Positions 1 through 9,155 are shown, counted from the stretch's first letter. The stretch is DNA of 64,000 bases from Nemertoderma westbladi (GCA_032718475.1 JAUCBJ010005087.1:1-64000); one strand, 5' to 3'. Program-made: numbers and translations. The notes: generated by a model from the sequence alone, not told the origin.

Positions 1-93
1 CCAACGGTTTGTTCCATAGCGAAACGGAATTCCTCCATGTCCAGACCACCTCCACCATCTTCATCTGCTTCTTCAAATATTTCCTGAAGCCGC
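1..93 (-). CDS. EF-hand coding exon of a host gene (exon 2, cut by the window edge)
   Basis: Read on the minus strand, this open segment encodes a calcium-binding EF-hand: helix RLQEIFEEA, loop DEDGGGGLDMEE, then EFRFAMEQ. The loop has acidic residues at positions 1, 3 and 9, the invariant Gly at 6, Leu at 8 and Glu at 12. The exon starts right after a pyrimidine-rich acceptor ending TTTAG (98-94). Its first base completes a split codon. It runs off the window at base 1, so the rest of the gene is to the left. Its entry phase fits the exit phase of the exon at 13274-13473, and I infer that the two are consecutive exons of one gene. A Gly-rich loop of this kind occurs in EF-hand/WD-repeat proteins (WDR49/WDR64 type), but one exon is not enough to assign a family. 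The EF-hand call is firm. The gene identity is open. Confidence 0.75.
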
Positions 94-127
94 CTAAATA
101 AAGCGAAATGATGATAGATATGTACAT

Positions 128-530
128 TAGGCCTACATACTGTAGGGTGTAGGCCTACATACTGAAGGGTGTAGGCCTACATACTGTAGGGTGTAGGCCT
201 ACTTACTGTAGGGTCTAGGCCTACATAATGTAGGGTGTATGCCTACATACTTTAGGGTGTAGGCCTACATACCGTCGGGTGTAGGCCTACATACTGTAGG
301 GTGTAGGCCTACATACTGTAGGGTGTAGGCCTACATACTGTATGGTCTAGGCCTACATACTCTGGGGTGTAGGCCTACATACTGTAGGGTCTAGGCCTAC
401 ATACTGTAGGGAGTAGGCCTACATACTTTAGGGTGTAGGCCTACATACCGTCGGGTGTAGGCCTACATACTGTAGGGTGTAGGCCTACATACTGTAGGGT
501 GTAGGCCTACATACTGTAGGGTGTAGGTGT
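128..530. repeat. 22-bp minisatellite
   Basis: About 18 head-to-tail copies of a 22-bp unit, GTAGGCCTACATACTGTAGG plus GT. Most variation is single-base (CTGTAGGG against TTTAGGG, CCGTCGGG and similar). A block of several variant units recurs in the same order, a sign of local segmental duplication. The unit contains the 10-bp palindrome GTAGGCCTAC. Confidence 0.95.
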
Positions 531-921
531 ACATTAAAAATGGTTGACATTATTAGCATAGCACTTTATCTTCATTAAAAAAGGGCAGTCATTTATCGAC
601 TTACTAAAAATAATCACTTTTCACTAAATTTTAACAGGAAAATCACTTTATTTACTATATACAGTATGTAACATGCCCCCGTTAGTCAATGTGTCGCTAC
701 TGTACCTTTAATAATTGATATGTTCCATGGTGTACACCATGTAGGCCTAATAACTTTTGAGTGTGTGAATGGATTTTACTCAAATTACGCGCAAACCTTT
801 TCTACTTTCTACCGATGCTCTTTCAACACATGTGATAAAATTTAAGAAATTTAAAAATATATATTTACATTTTATTATACTTTTTTCGTCGAAAAAAATA
901 AATCGAATGCAATCATTTGGG
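531..921. other. AT-rich intronic sequence, nothing recognised
   Basis: No open frame, repeat or RNA signal was seen between the minisatellite and the next element. Confidence 0.6.
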
Positions 922-1668
922 TTACTTTTTTCTTAAGGGGGGGGGGGGGTACACCATTTTGGTCAAAAATATGTCGAAATTTTTTTTATGATATATTATA
1001 ATGCACCATTGAATGGTGTTTCCAAATCTGAAAACCGCTATTTAATAGCTCTTTTAGTTTTTAAGTTATAACAATTTCCATTTAGGGATTCCTATTGAAA
1101 TTACTATTACTATATATAATGAAAGGTCGATTATCTCAAAATATTTTTTTTATGAAATTGTCAACTTCAAAACCCTACTACTTCTACAATTTTTGAGCAA
1201 TTAGTCTGAAACTTTCTGTGGGTGTCTACATAGCCACCCTGCATAAAAGTATCAGACAACTTTTCGAAATTATTTGTTAATAAAATTTAATACTATTTAT
1301 AACAAACCTAAAAATTAGGCATAAATTTGCAGCGCCACCTAGCGGTGCAGAATTATTTTCACAAAATTTCGCCTGATAGTTATGTTGCCCCATCTTTGAT
1401 CTATCATATAAAAAAACTTTCATGTGATTAGATTCAAAACTGAAAAAGCCTTAGGGTTTTAAGCGCAACCAAGTTTTTTTGTTGTTAACTAGTATTAACT
1501 AATATTAAATAGCGAAAAATAAAAATTTTCTAACCTGTCATGTAGAATAGCATCTTAGGCACTTATATTCCAAATTCTAGCCAAAACCAAACAATTTTGA
1601 AACGCTGAGAGTGATAAATCGAAGAGTTGTCCGAAAATGGTGTACCCCCCCCTTAAGGTAAAAAGTAG
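922..1668. mobile_element. MITE-like element with inverted ends containing G/C runs
   Basis: The left end reads TTACTTTTTTCTTAAG, a run of 13 G (937-949), then TACACCATTTT. The right end is the inverse: AAAATGGTGTA, eight C, then CTTAAGGTAAAAAGTA. The terminal inverted repeats are about 35 bp and differ mainly in homopolymer length. The 0.7-kb interior is AT-rich and has no open frame that could be a transposase. This is a non-autonomous DNA-transposon architecture. No clear target duplication was found, so the superfamily is unassigned. Confidence 0.6.
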
Positions 1669-1895
1669 GTGTTTTTTAGGCGTACTCCCGATATTGAGTA
1701 TATTCAAGCGAAAAAGTAGGCCTAACAATTTAAGAATTAGTGAAAAATATAATTAATGGGCACAATCAGCTATCACTTTGTGATGATAAGTGAACGATAA
1801 ACGATGAGTGAGGCGGTGTTATAATGAAATATATAGATCAAGTTGGAAATGTACAGTATATTAATATTTAACCTTATGGACGGGTGCGTTTGGCG

Positions 1896-1900
1896 TCATC
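1896..1900. repeat. Left target-site duplication TCATC
   Basis: TCATC directly precedes the TG of the left LTR, and the same five bases follow the CA of the right LTR at 9716-9720. A perfect 5-bp duplication marks a genuine integrase-mediated insertion and fixes the element ends. Confidence 0.95.
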
Positions 1901-2451
1901 TGTTAGCTTATTCAATCCCGCCAACACCCCATAAAGTTATTAGCCGATAAGCAATATTGGGAGCCACGAGATTGGGCAATTAACCAACTCGTGCCATCCC
2001 AATAAGAGTGGGAAGGAGGCACACAATAGAAGGTCAGGGGCCAAACCCCTAACCCAAGGAGAACAGGTGGAGTGAACGGGAATACTCCACGGGGCGCCAA
2101 CAAGGGTATTAACCAATCAGAGGGGGGAATGGCATCGATTGAGTAGCAATAAGGCCACCGTGCAATATAACCAGTAACCTGTAATCATATCATTCAGTTT
2201 ACTCAGTCAGCTATCCCAGTACAGTAAGGCAGTACGGTGACTGTTAAGACCGTCGTCGCCACCGTCACCATATTACCGGTATATTAGCTTTATCTACTGT
2301 GCTATCTGTATCACTCATCATTTATTATCTCAACGTTATCAGAGTTCGACAACGACACTAGAACAATTATTACCTTTTCCATTCACACGGCGGGGCGGGG
2401 ACGCGTACGAAACACACCGGATAAACCGGGATCCTCTCGGATCCCGTCACA
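1901..2451 (+). repeat. 5' LTR (551 bp)
   Basis: TGTTAGCTTATTCAATCC at the start and ATCCCGTCACA at the end. It is identical by eye to 9165-9715 except for T at 2282 where the right copy has C. A TATAA lies at about 2166-2170, but no promoter element can be assigned with certainty. Confidence 0.95.
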
Positions 2452-2546
2452 GTCTTAACATCTGAGAATTGCCTGAACTGTAACTGCCCGTCACAGTCTT
2501 AACACTAGGCCTGCCGAGCTGTGACTGACGGCTACCAAAGACGAAG
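2443..2546 (+). other. Short leader with duplicated LTR/leader junction
   Basis: The 95-bp leader between LTR and first ATG contains a second copy of the LTR-leader junction: CCCGTCACAGTCTTAACA occurs at 2443-2460, spanning the LTR end, and again at 2487-2504. The primer-binding site should begin directly after 2451 (GTCTTAACATC). I could not assign a tRNA to it by eye. Confidence 0.6.
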
Positions 2547-4127
2547 ATGAGTCGAGAGAGAGGAACGACACCGCCGCGGACCCCGGACGACGATCTAACG
2601 ATCCGCGAGGCCACGGCGAGACGATACGGACCCACGACGCCGGTCGATGCTACGTCGACCACGTCGATAACGAGCAACCCGGCGAACCAAGATGTGGGGG
2701 GTCGTCTACAGCGAGAGAGCGAGTCGAGTAGAGGAGAGAGCGAGACGGGGGAGGAGAGAGACGAGTCGACACAGGGCGGCGGTCGATATGCCGATGTCGC
2801 CGGTCAGCCACAGACCGAGGGCGACGAACGGCCCACCGGAACGGCAACGGTGGAGCCGACGGTACGACGCCGAACCCGGAGGGAGAGAGGAGAGGTCGGC
2901 GACGAGGATGTCGGGGTTTCTGATCGACTTCGACGAGCCTACGCCGCGACCCGGGAACAACTGAAGGAAGCTAGAGGAGGGGCTGAGATAGACCAGGTGA
3001 AGTTGAGGAGACGACTAGGTGAGTCGAACAGATACTTTGATTACCTAGTGCGTTCTGGGCAGGGAGAACTGGCCGAGGAGAGAGCGAGAGGGGTTGCCTT
3101 CGAACTGTTTGGGCTATGGGAACGTAGGGGTATGGGGCCTGGTGTAGTGTACATAGGGCCATACTTAGTCGATGCCAGGGAAGTTAAGTTAGTGGGTTGG
3201 GCGGGACCGCACGAGGGCGAATCCGAGGTTAGCTCCGAGGATTCGGTCTCGTCGGTCAGCGAGGACCCCGGAAAGCGGGGGAAAGTTAGTAGGACGGAGG
3301 GGCGGCGGGAGTCCGTCGCAACCGATAAGTCTGCTACATCCTCCGCAAAAGAAAGAAGGGTGCAGGAGATAAATCTGGCTGCATATAAATTAAAAATTGA
3401 AGAATTAGAGTGGCGACTGAGGGGAAGGAAGGAGCGAGAGAGTGAACGCGAAGAGCGTGAGGCAAGAGAACAGAGCGTGCGGTACACGTACAGTACGTAC
3501 AGCAACCGTACGGGTGAGGGGGGTAGTAGTAGTGCGTTAGGAAATATTGGTATTAATAGTACCGTAGTAAATAACCCTAATCCCTTTATTACAGGAAATA
3601 TTTTACCCGGTAGTAGTAATTTAAGTTTAAATTCAAATAATAATATTAATTCAAATATTCAGAATAATCAAAATAATTCAAATAATTCGAATAGCAATTT
3701 AAATTTTGAAAATAATAACAACTCTAATTTAAATAATTTAAATAATTCCGTTTCAAATTCTAATAATTCGATTGATTTAACAAATAATATTGGGAATGGT
3801 GCTATTAATATGAACGTGCCAGACGTGTATAGCCCGGCAGACGGCGGCCTGGTAGGCCACGTAGTTAGTAGACAGGAAGTGGCGGGGTTGCGCCAACCCG
3901 ACGGCGGCCTGGTAGGCCACGTAGTTGGTAGGCAGGAGGTAGCGGGGTTGAGCCAACCCGAGGTGGGCCTGGTAGGCCTCGCAGTAGTAGAGAGAGAGGC
4001 GGGGGTGAATAGACCCAGCCGTAGTAGAGACAGTGTGTCGACTAGAGAGGGGTGTAGAGACGAAGTAAGAGATATTGAAGTTAGATGTGGCGGGTGGGGG
4101 GGGGGCTACGGGCGCCCCACCACATGA
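2547..4127 (+). CDS. N-terminal part of the BEL/Pao Gag polyprotein (526 aa, unrecognised)
   Basis: This is the first ATG-initiated frame after the leader. The protein has an Arg/Glu/Thr-rich charged N-terminal 200 residues and a middle rich in Arg and Glu that probably forms coiled coil (about residues 270-315). An Asn/Ser tract of roughly 90 residues follows (about 330-420), encoded by an AT-rich stretch unlike its GC-rich surroundings. A 20-residue repeat present three times closes it (DNA 3840-4010). I recognise no domain. By position it is the amino-terminal extension of Gag. The frame ends in TGA at 4125-4127, just after a run of ten G at 4096-4105. A shift at that run would continue in an open frame to the next G run, so this is probably not a separate protein. 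Confidence 0.6.
   Translation: MSRERGTTPPRTPDDDLTIREATARRYGPTTPVDATSTTSITSNPANQDVGGRLQRESESSRGESETGEERDESTQGGGRYADVAGQPQTEGDERPTGTATVEPTVRRRTRRERGEVGDEDVGVSDRLRRAYAATREQLKEARGGAEIDQVKLRRRLGESNRYFDYLVRSGQGELAEERARGVAFELFGLWERRGMGPGVVYIGPYLVDAREVKLVGWAGPHEGESEVSSEDSVSSVSEDPGKRGKVSRTEGRRESVATDKSATSSAKERRVQEINLAAYKLKIEELEWRLRGRKERESEREEREAREQSVRYTYSTYSNRTGEGGSSSALGNIGINSTVVNNPNPFITGNILPGSSNLSLNSNNNINSNIQNNQNNSNNSNSNLNFENNNNSNLNNLNNSVSNSNNSIDLTNNIGNGAINMNVPDVYSPADGGLVGHVVSRQEVAGLRQPDGGLVGHVVGRQEVAGLSQPEVGLVGLAVVEREAGVNRPSRSRDSVSTREGCRDEVRDIEVRCGGWGGGYGRPTT
3840..4010 (+). repeat. 60-bp coding repeat, three copies
   Basis: Units begin at 3840, 3900 and 3960 with a period of exactly 60 bp (20 codons). 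They encode variants of DGGLVGHVVSRQEVAGLRQP. The third copy is the most diverged. The period is a multiple of three, so the reading frame survives copy-number change. Confidence 0.85.
4096..4105 (+). other. G10 run at the first frame change
   Basis: Exactly ten G. Upstream frame (codon start divisible by three) ends at 4127. The frame open downstream, 4124-4250, starts at remainder two. Eight or eleven G here would join them. Confidence 0.8.
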
Positions 4128-4250
4128 AGATTAGTGGCGAGAGAGGGGGGGCAGAGAATGCCCCACAAGAGGGGTGTAGAAGTGTAGTAAGAGGTAGTGA
4201 AGTTAGAAGTAGCGGGTGGGGGGGGGGCTACGGGCACCCCACCGCGAGAG
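4128..4250 (+). CDS. Bridging frame between the two Gag open frames
   Basis: In the third frame the sequence is open from about 4103 to a TAG near 4250. It encodes residues resembling the end of the upstream ORF (SGWGGGYGHP against GGWGGGYGRP), as expected from the tandem duplication. It begins at the first G10 run and can leave at the second. It is best seen as the middle part of one protein whose frame is carried across two G runs, not as an independent gene. Confidence 0.4.
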
Positions 4251-5144
4251 ATTAGTAGCGAGAGAGGGGGGGCAGGGAGTGTCCCACAGGCGTCGGCGGA
4301 TAATGCGCGGGCCGAGTTAGGTAAACCGCAACACCCGGCGATGGAGAGTAATAGGGGGATTGCGAGTATCCCCAGCGGCGTGCGATCGAGCAGAGAGAGA
4401 CAGGTTGACGTCGCGAGAGGGCGGGCGACGGAACGTCGAGCCCAGTCAGAAGAGAGAAGATTAGTAGAGTTTAATAGAGAGGTCGAAGATAGAAGAAGAT
4501 TAGTAGAGTTTAATAGAGGGGTCGAAGAGAGAAGAAAGGAAGATAATAGAAGAGTCGTTGCTAGGAGCAACCGGAGAGCGAGGACGGATAGCGAGCCGTC
4601 GATAGTAGAGATGGAGGTAGGGAGTCAGTGGGGTCGAACTTCGGGAGATTGCCGTCGCCCCGGAGAAACGCACCGCACACCAAGAGAGGGGTACAGGATG
4701 TACCGATACGAAGAAGAGAACAGGAGTGGGGATCGAAGAGAAACTTCCCGACGTGATATAGCTGCCGATCGAGAGTACGGTAGTCGCGGGGAGATTCGAG
4801 ATTCGAGAAGAATAAACTTCGATTCGGAAGGGCACATGCAGACTGCAGGACATACTGTAGGCCTTACTGCACATACTATTATAGGCCATGCTGGGAGAGA
4901 TAGAGTAGGCGATAGGGTAGCGCGAACGACGGGATTAAACCCGGAAGTCGCGGAGTACATACCGGTAGGTAGGCAAGAAGTGAATAGGCCTATATCGGTA
5001 CCGGTACAGCAGCATGACTATAATTTCCAGGGACACAACATATATCCAGGGGAGGGGGGAATTATTGCAGATAGATGTATGGGCCCCAATATATTAACAT
5101 CAACCCCAGTACCAAACATACCGGTGGGGGGGGGGACAGGGTGA
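4197..5144 (+). CDS. Second Gag segment (315 aa, unrecognised)
   Basis: An Arg/Glu-rich open frame in the same frame as the 526-aa ORF, separated from it by stops at 4125 and 4185-4190. Its nominal first codon is GTG, which argues against independent initiation. Entry from the G10 run at 4218-4227 is more likely. It includes a short internal repeat, RRLVEFNR, occurring twice. Late residues are Gly/Pro-rich. No domain is recognised. It ends PVGGGTG and a stop right after the third G10 run, where the frame of the DUF1759/protease ORF is already open. It therefore probably forms the middle of a single Gag-protease polyprotein. Confidence 0.55.
   Translation: MKLEVAGGGGATGTPPREISSERGGAGSVPQASADNARAELGKPQHPAMESNRGIASIPSGVRSSRERQVDVARGRATERRAQSEERRLVEFNREVEDRRRLVEFNRGVEERRKEDNRRVVARSNRRARTDSEPSIVEMEVGSQWGRTSGDCRRPGETHRTPREGYRMYRYEEENRSGDRRETSRRDIAADREYGSRGEIRDSRRINFDSEGHMQTAGHTVGLTAHTIIGHAGRDRVGDRVARTTGLNPEVAEYIPVGRQEVNRPISVPVQQHDYNFQGHNIYPGEGGIIADRCMGPNILTSTPVPNIPVGGGTG
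4218..4227 (+). other. G10 run at the second frame change
   Basis: Exactly ten G. Nine (or twelve) would carry the bridging frame into the frame of the ORF ending at 5144. Confidence 0.8.
5126..5135 (+). other. G10 run at the third frame change
   Basis: Exactly ten G. The frame ends at the TGA at 5142-5144. Nine G would fuse it to the Gag-protease frame, which is open from here to 7551. Confidence 0.8.
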
Positions 5145-5202
5145 CATTCCCCCATCACAATATCAACAATATACCCCAATAGGAGCGAGAACATCGAACC
5201 CC

Positions 5203-7551
5203 TTGGACGAGAGCAGATCGTGCGACACGGAAATATGGAGGGGGCCGTTACCCCCAATGATATATCCGACGCAACAAATAAAGTCAACAACAAATAGGAC
5301 GGACGGACCGTACCCAGCAGGAGAAACTATACAACATCCATCGAACCCATTAGAAGCGCAAGCGATGGGAATGGCCACATTGATCGATGCGTTAAAAACT
5401 AGGATCGAGTTACCACCTGTGGAACCATTTAAATTCGATGGGAGTAGGCCGGAAGAATATCTACAGTTTCGGCGCATGTATAGTAACGAAATATTAAGTA
5501 AGAACTTGACGCAGGCGGAGTGCCTAAAATATCTGCAAGTATATACAGGAGGCCCAGCATACGACATCGTGAGGCAATACCAGGGCATCGAGGGCGGCTT
5601 CACGACAGCATGGCGGGCGCTAGATAGGGAATACGGGCACCCGGCCAAGATCATCCGGCAAACCCTGAGAGGCATAACATCGGATGGCCTACAGGACAAT
5701 CCCGTTAGCATAAGGACCTTTGCAAACAAGGTCGAGAAGGCGTTAATCGTGTTAAAGACGCTAGACGCGCCATACGAACTCAACGCATCTAACAACATCA
5801 CCACGATAGCGCAGGCACTGCCGGTCTGGTTACGAAGAAAGTGGAGGAAAATCGCTTTCTCCACACGGGAAAAGAAGGGTGCGGAACCGGGCCTGGAAGA
5901 AATGTCGAGCTTCCTCAACTATGAAGCCGAATTAATAACAGACCCAGTCTATAGCGAGGATAGTTTGGGGACAAGCCATAAACCCGAACACGATCCTGCA
6001 GATCCACTCCCGAGAGTAGGACAATCACTACCACATGCAGCCACACAGGGGACTACCAGTCCACAGTTAGCTGGTAGTAGGGCCACACCGTGGTGGGGAC
6101 AGAAAGAAAATAACACCATAAACAAACATAATCCCAATATACCCAGTAGGCCGAGCACAGACAACCAAAACACTAAATCGGTACATATAAACCTACGCGC
6201 GATACGTGAAGGACTATACAGGGAACGCTATAATCCAGGATTCGAATGTCAATTACACCGGGACGGAACCCATAAGACCAGGAGTTGTAAGCACTGGCAA
6301 GCGTTGCCCAAACAAGATCGTATAGCCTACACAGACGCAAACGGACTATGTCATCGATGTGTGGTAGAAGGACACAGATCCGGAGAGTGTAGAGAAACAG
6401 CAGTTAGAGAGTCCGAGACTGGAGGCCAGGCAATGGCCACAAGCACTATAGAAGAGGAGAAGAAGAGAAAAGTACTACTCGGGGTAGTACCAGTAAAGAT
6501 ATCAGGAGAGGGCGGTCGATCAGTAACGACATTAATGCTGGTCGACAGCGGAGCAGCCTTCACGCTGGTGGAGAACTGGGTGGCCGAAGAGATAGGGCTA
6601 AAGACAAGGCCGAATAGAATGGCGGTGACTACCGTCTCGAGTAAAGATGAGGTCCTGGAGACGAGGGCGGGGCGGTGCAGGATAGCAGCGATTGCACCGG
6701 GATACGACTATGGGGCGACGATCGACCCCATCCACGTCATAGAATCGATAAACATCAACGCCAGGCGACCAACCAACATTGAGGTCGAACAATATAGATT
6801 CCTGGACGGTATCGATTTCTCAATACCAAAGGTGGACGTCAGGAAGGTGTCCATTATAGTAGGGATGGACTGCCCGACGGCCCACGAGAGAACGAAGACG
6901 GTCTTCGGCGAAGACAGGCAGCGGGACCCGACGGCGATCCTCACGCCGTTCGGATGGATGCTTAGCGGCCCAGTTAAAACTAAGATCCCATGCAGTGTGA
7001 CAGAGACATCAGGGTGCATGTTACCAGGCACCGCAGGCGCAGAGGACGAAGAGGAGAAACAGGAGATAGTAGATCCAGATAGGGAGGTGACAGTAAGAAA
7101 GTGGGCAGAGGAGAGTAGGTTTCCCAGCAAGCATCGGTATGGAGATGGAGCGGAGCGGATGGCGAGGTGTCCGGAGGACAACACTCCGGGGGAGTGTCCA
7201 GAGGAGTGTCCGGAAGAGACGCAGGTCCGGTTTGGAGGCATACCGACAAGGGGGAAGTCGAGAAGGAAGGCAGGATGGAAAGGGATAGGACTATTATTCT
7301 ACCTTCTGTTTTTCCTGTTCTTTCACTTTCTATTCATTCTGCCGGCGGGAGACAACAAGGAGGGAGGTGGCATTTTGACGCCAGAGGGCGAGATAGTTAA
7401 GAAGGGGGCGGAGAGACCCGATTTCAGGGTGGCAGAAGAGGGAGAACCAATTCCTGGTGAGATGGAATTGGCGAAGAGAGTGCGGCGAATTCTACAGGAC
7501 CTACAAGATCAGCAGTGGGAGAGTGCCTGTTGGAAGAATCGCCCTAGTTAA
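5203..7551 (+). CDS. BEL/Pao Gag (DUF1759-like), zinc knuckle and retropepsin, with C-terminal hydrophobic segment
   Basis: The frame is open from the G10 run at 5126-5135; the first in-frame TTG is at 5203, and no ATG start is convincing. Domains in order: a DUF1759-like Gag core (about residues 70-170, EPFKFDGSRPEEYLQFRRM); a Cys/His cluster near 350-363; a CCHC knuckle CHRCVVEGHRSGEC (about 383-396); and an aspartic protease with active-site LVDSGAAFTL (about 446-455). Next comes the post-protease signature GWMLSGP (about 585-591). In autonomous BEL/Pao elements reverse transcriptase follows. Here an acidic linker is followed by a very hydrophobic stretch, FYLLFFLFFHFLFIL (about 697-711), then a stop. 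Role: capsid formation, RNA packaging and proteolytic maturation. Absence of RT and integrase implies dependence on a helper element. Confidence 0.88.
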   Translation: MDESRSCDTEIWRGPLPPMIYPTQQIKSTTNRTDGPYPAGETIQHPSNPLEAQAMGMATLIDALKTRIELPPVEPFKFDGSRPEEYLQFRRMYSNEILSKNLTQAECLKYLQVYTGGPAYDIVRQYQGIEGGFTTAWRALDREYGHPAKIIRQTLRGITSDGLQDNPVSIRTFANKVEKALIVLKTLDAPYELNASNNITTIAQALPVWLRRKWRKIAFSTREKKGAEPGLEEMSSFLNYEAELITDPVYSEDSLGTSHKPEHDPADPLPRVGQSLPHAATQGTTSPQLAGSRATPWWGQKENNTINKHNPNIPSRPSTDNQNTKSVHINLRAIREGLYRERYNPGFECQLHRDGTHKTRSCKHWQALPKQDRIAYTDANGLCHRCVVEGHRSGECRETAVRESETGGQAMATSTIEEEKKRKVLLGVVPVKISGEGGRSVTTLMLVDSGAAFTLVENWVAEEIGLKTRPNRMAVTTVSSKDEVLETRAGRCRIAAIAPGYDYGATIDPIHVIESININARRPTNIEVEQYRFLDGIDFSIPKVDVRKVSIIVGMDCPTAHERTKTVFGEDRQRDPTAILTPFGWMLSGPVKTKIPCSVTETSGCMLPGTAGAEDEEEKQEIVDPDREVTVRKWAEESRFPSKHRYGDGAERMARCPEDNTPGECPEECPEETQVRFGGIPTRGKSRRKAGWKGIGLLFYLLFFLFFHFLFILPAGDNKEGGGILTPEGEIVKKGAERPDFRVAEEGEPIPGEMELAKRVRRILQDLQDQQWESACWKNRPS

Positions 7552-9155
7552 GAGGTTTAGTCGTCCAATATTTTGGACTGAGGGGGGTGGGAATGAGGGC
7601 GAGACGCCCTTCCCACAAGAAAATAATTATTTAATTAAAAAACAAATAATAAAAATAATTAAATAATAATTAGTAGAGGATAGTAAGAAGTAGCAGTTAG
7701 AAGTTAGGTAGAAGGAGAGTAGGTTAGAAGGCGGCGGGGTAAGGGAGTGTGGCATATTGTCATGCCACGAGTAGTAGTAGGGGGGTTGTGGGCACCGTAA
7801 GCGCCACGTAGAAGGTGAGTAAGTTAGAAGTCGGCGGGTAAGGGAGTGTGGCATATTGTCATGCCACGAGTAATAGTAGGGGGGTTGTGGGCACCGGAAG
7901 CGCCATGTAGAAAGTAGTAGTAGGGGGGTCGTGGGCACCGGAAGCGCCACGTAGAAAGTAGTAGTAGTGGAGTGGTTGTGGGCACCGTTAGCGCCACGTA
8001 GAAAGTAGTAGTAGTGGAGTGGTTGTGGGCACCGTTAGCGCCACGTAGAAAGTAGTAGTAGTGGAGTGGTTGTGGGCACCGTTAGCGCCACGTAGAAAGT
8101 AGTAAGAGAGGGGTTGTGGGCACCGGAAGCGCCACGTAGAAAGTAGTAGCAGGGAGTGGTTGTGGGCACCGCAAGCGCCACGTAGATAGAGGTATTAGTG
8201 GAGGTGGAGATGTAGATAGAGTAGAGTGGTAGAGACGGGCACATAGGGTGCCAGCTAGTAGAGTTAGAGATAGTAGAGAGTTAGTAGAGTTAGAAAGATA
8301 GTAGCAGAGTAGAAGCAGTAGTAGAGTGGTTGTGGGCACCGTTAGCGCCACGTAGATGGAGGTAGAGTTAGTAAGAGGGTACGTAGTACCGGTTGTGGTT
8401 GTGGGCACCGTTAGCGCCACGTAGATGGAGGTAGAGTTAGTAAGAGGGTACGTAGTACCGGTTGTGGTTGTGGGCACCGTTAGCGCCACGTAGATGGAGA
8501 TAGAGTTAGTAAGAGGGTACGTAGTACCGGTTGTGGTTGTGGGCACCGTTAGCGCCACGTAGATAGAGATAGAGTTAGTTGGAGGATTTTAGTCAGAGTT
8601 AGAAAAGAGTTAGTAGAGTTAGTAGTAGAGTTAGAGAGTTCTAGTTAGAGTTAGTAGAAAGTTAGATGCTTTTAGTTAGAGCTAAAAGTAGTAAGAGTTA
8701 GCAGAGAGCAGAGTTAGTAGTTAGTAGAGTTAGATAGTTAGTGTTAGTAAGTTAGATAAGGTAGATAGTATGATAGCACAGGGGTAGCATTGGAGATTAG
8801 GGCCTTAGGGAGTGGCAGAGAGTAGAGAGGAGATAGTGAGAAGAGCTGTTGGCGAGAAGTTAGAGTGCGATTCAGGTGTGGGGAGAGTGTAAGAGTGGGG
8901 AGAGAGCGAGTTGAGTTAGAGAGCGAGGGTTGGAGTGGCGAGAGTGTTGGGGAAACAAAAATTGTGTGAGAGAAGCGCACGATCGGCCCGACACGAGACG
9001 CCAGAGGGTAGTGACATCATACCCATAGGGAGCGGCCCGGAAAGCCGGCTCCGAAAAGAAAATAACTCCACCCCACACCCGATACTAGATCGGGATCCAG
9101 CGGGATTGTAACGCACTTTTTGGTTGATGCTATCTTCTTACCGGGAAGATAGCAT
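7552..9155 (+). other. Non-coding 3' region of the element, C-poor and repeat-rich
   Basis: This replaces the pol region. After the stop there is about 180 bp of AT-rich sequence, then minisatellite blocks, then about 400 bp built mostly of GTTAGA, GTAGTA and GAGAG words with C strongly depleted on the plus strand. The minus-strand open frames here are by-products of the repeats. No RT, RNase H or integrase motif was found in any frame. Confidence 0.75.
7735..8575 (+). repeat. Internal minisatellite blocks (47-bp and 69-bp units)
   Basis: Units share the core GTGGGCACCGTTAGCGCCAC. Around 7975-8100 the period is about 47 bp, with AAAGTAGTAGTAGTGGAGTG spacers. From 8341 to 8560 the period is 69 bp, with a longer spacer including GAGGGTACGTAGTACCGG. 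Earlier, diverged units at 7740-7970 have longer spacers containing GTGGCATATTGTCATGCCAC, itself an inverted repeat. Confidence 0.85.

Larger units (their letters stand above)
4077..4290 (+). repeat. About 121-bp tandem duplication carrying two G10 runs
   Basis: The segment from GAAGTTAGATGTGGCGGG (4077) recurs at 4198 with scattered changes. Each copy carries GCGGGT followed by ten G, then CTACGGGC. A 121-bp period is not a multiple of three, so the duplication changes frame by itself. Confidence 0.8.

Noticed and set aside
2650-3505. Several antisense and alternate-frame open frames over the first Gag ORF
   Set aside because: GC-rich, stop-poor sequence produces frames on all strands. Only the ATG frame at 2547 follows the leader and continues the Gag logic.
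7627-8558. Minus-strand open frames rich in VALTVPTTT repeats
   Set aside because: They are the antisense of the minisatellite in the 3' region of the 7.8-kb element. Periods of 47 and 69 bp create periodic chance peptides, with no start context or domain.
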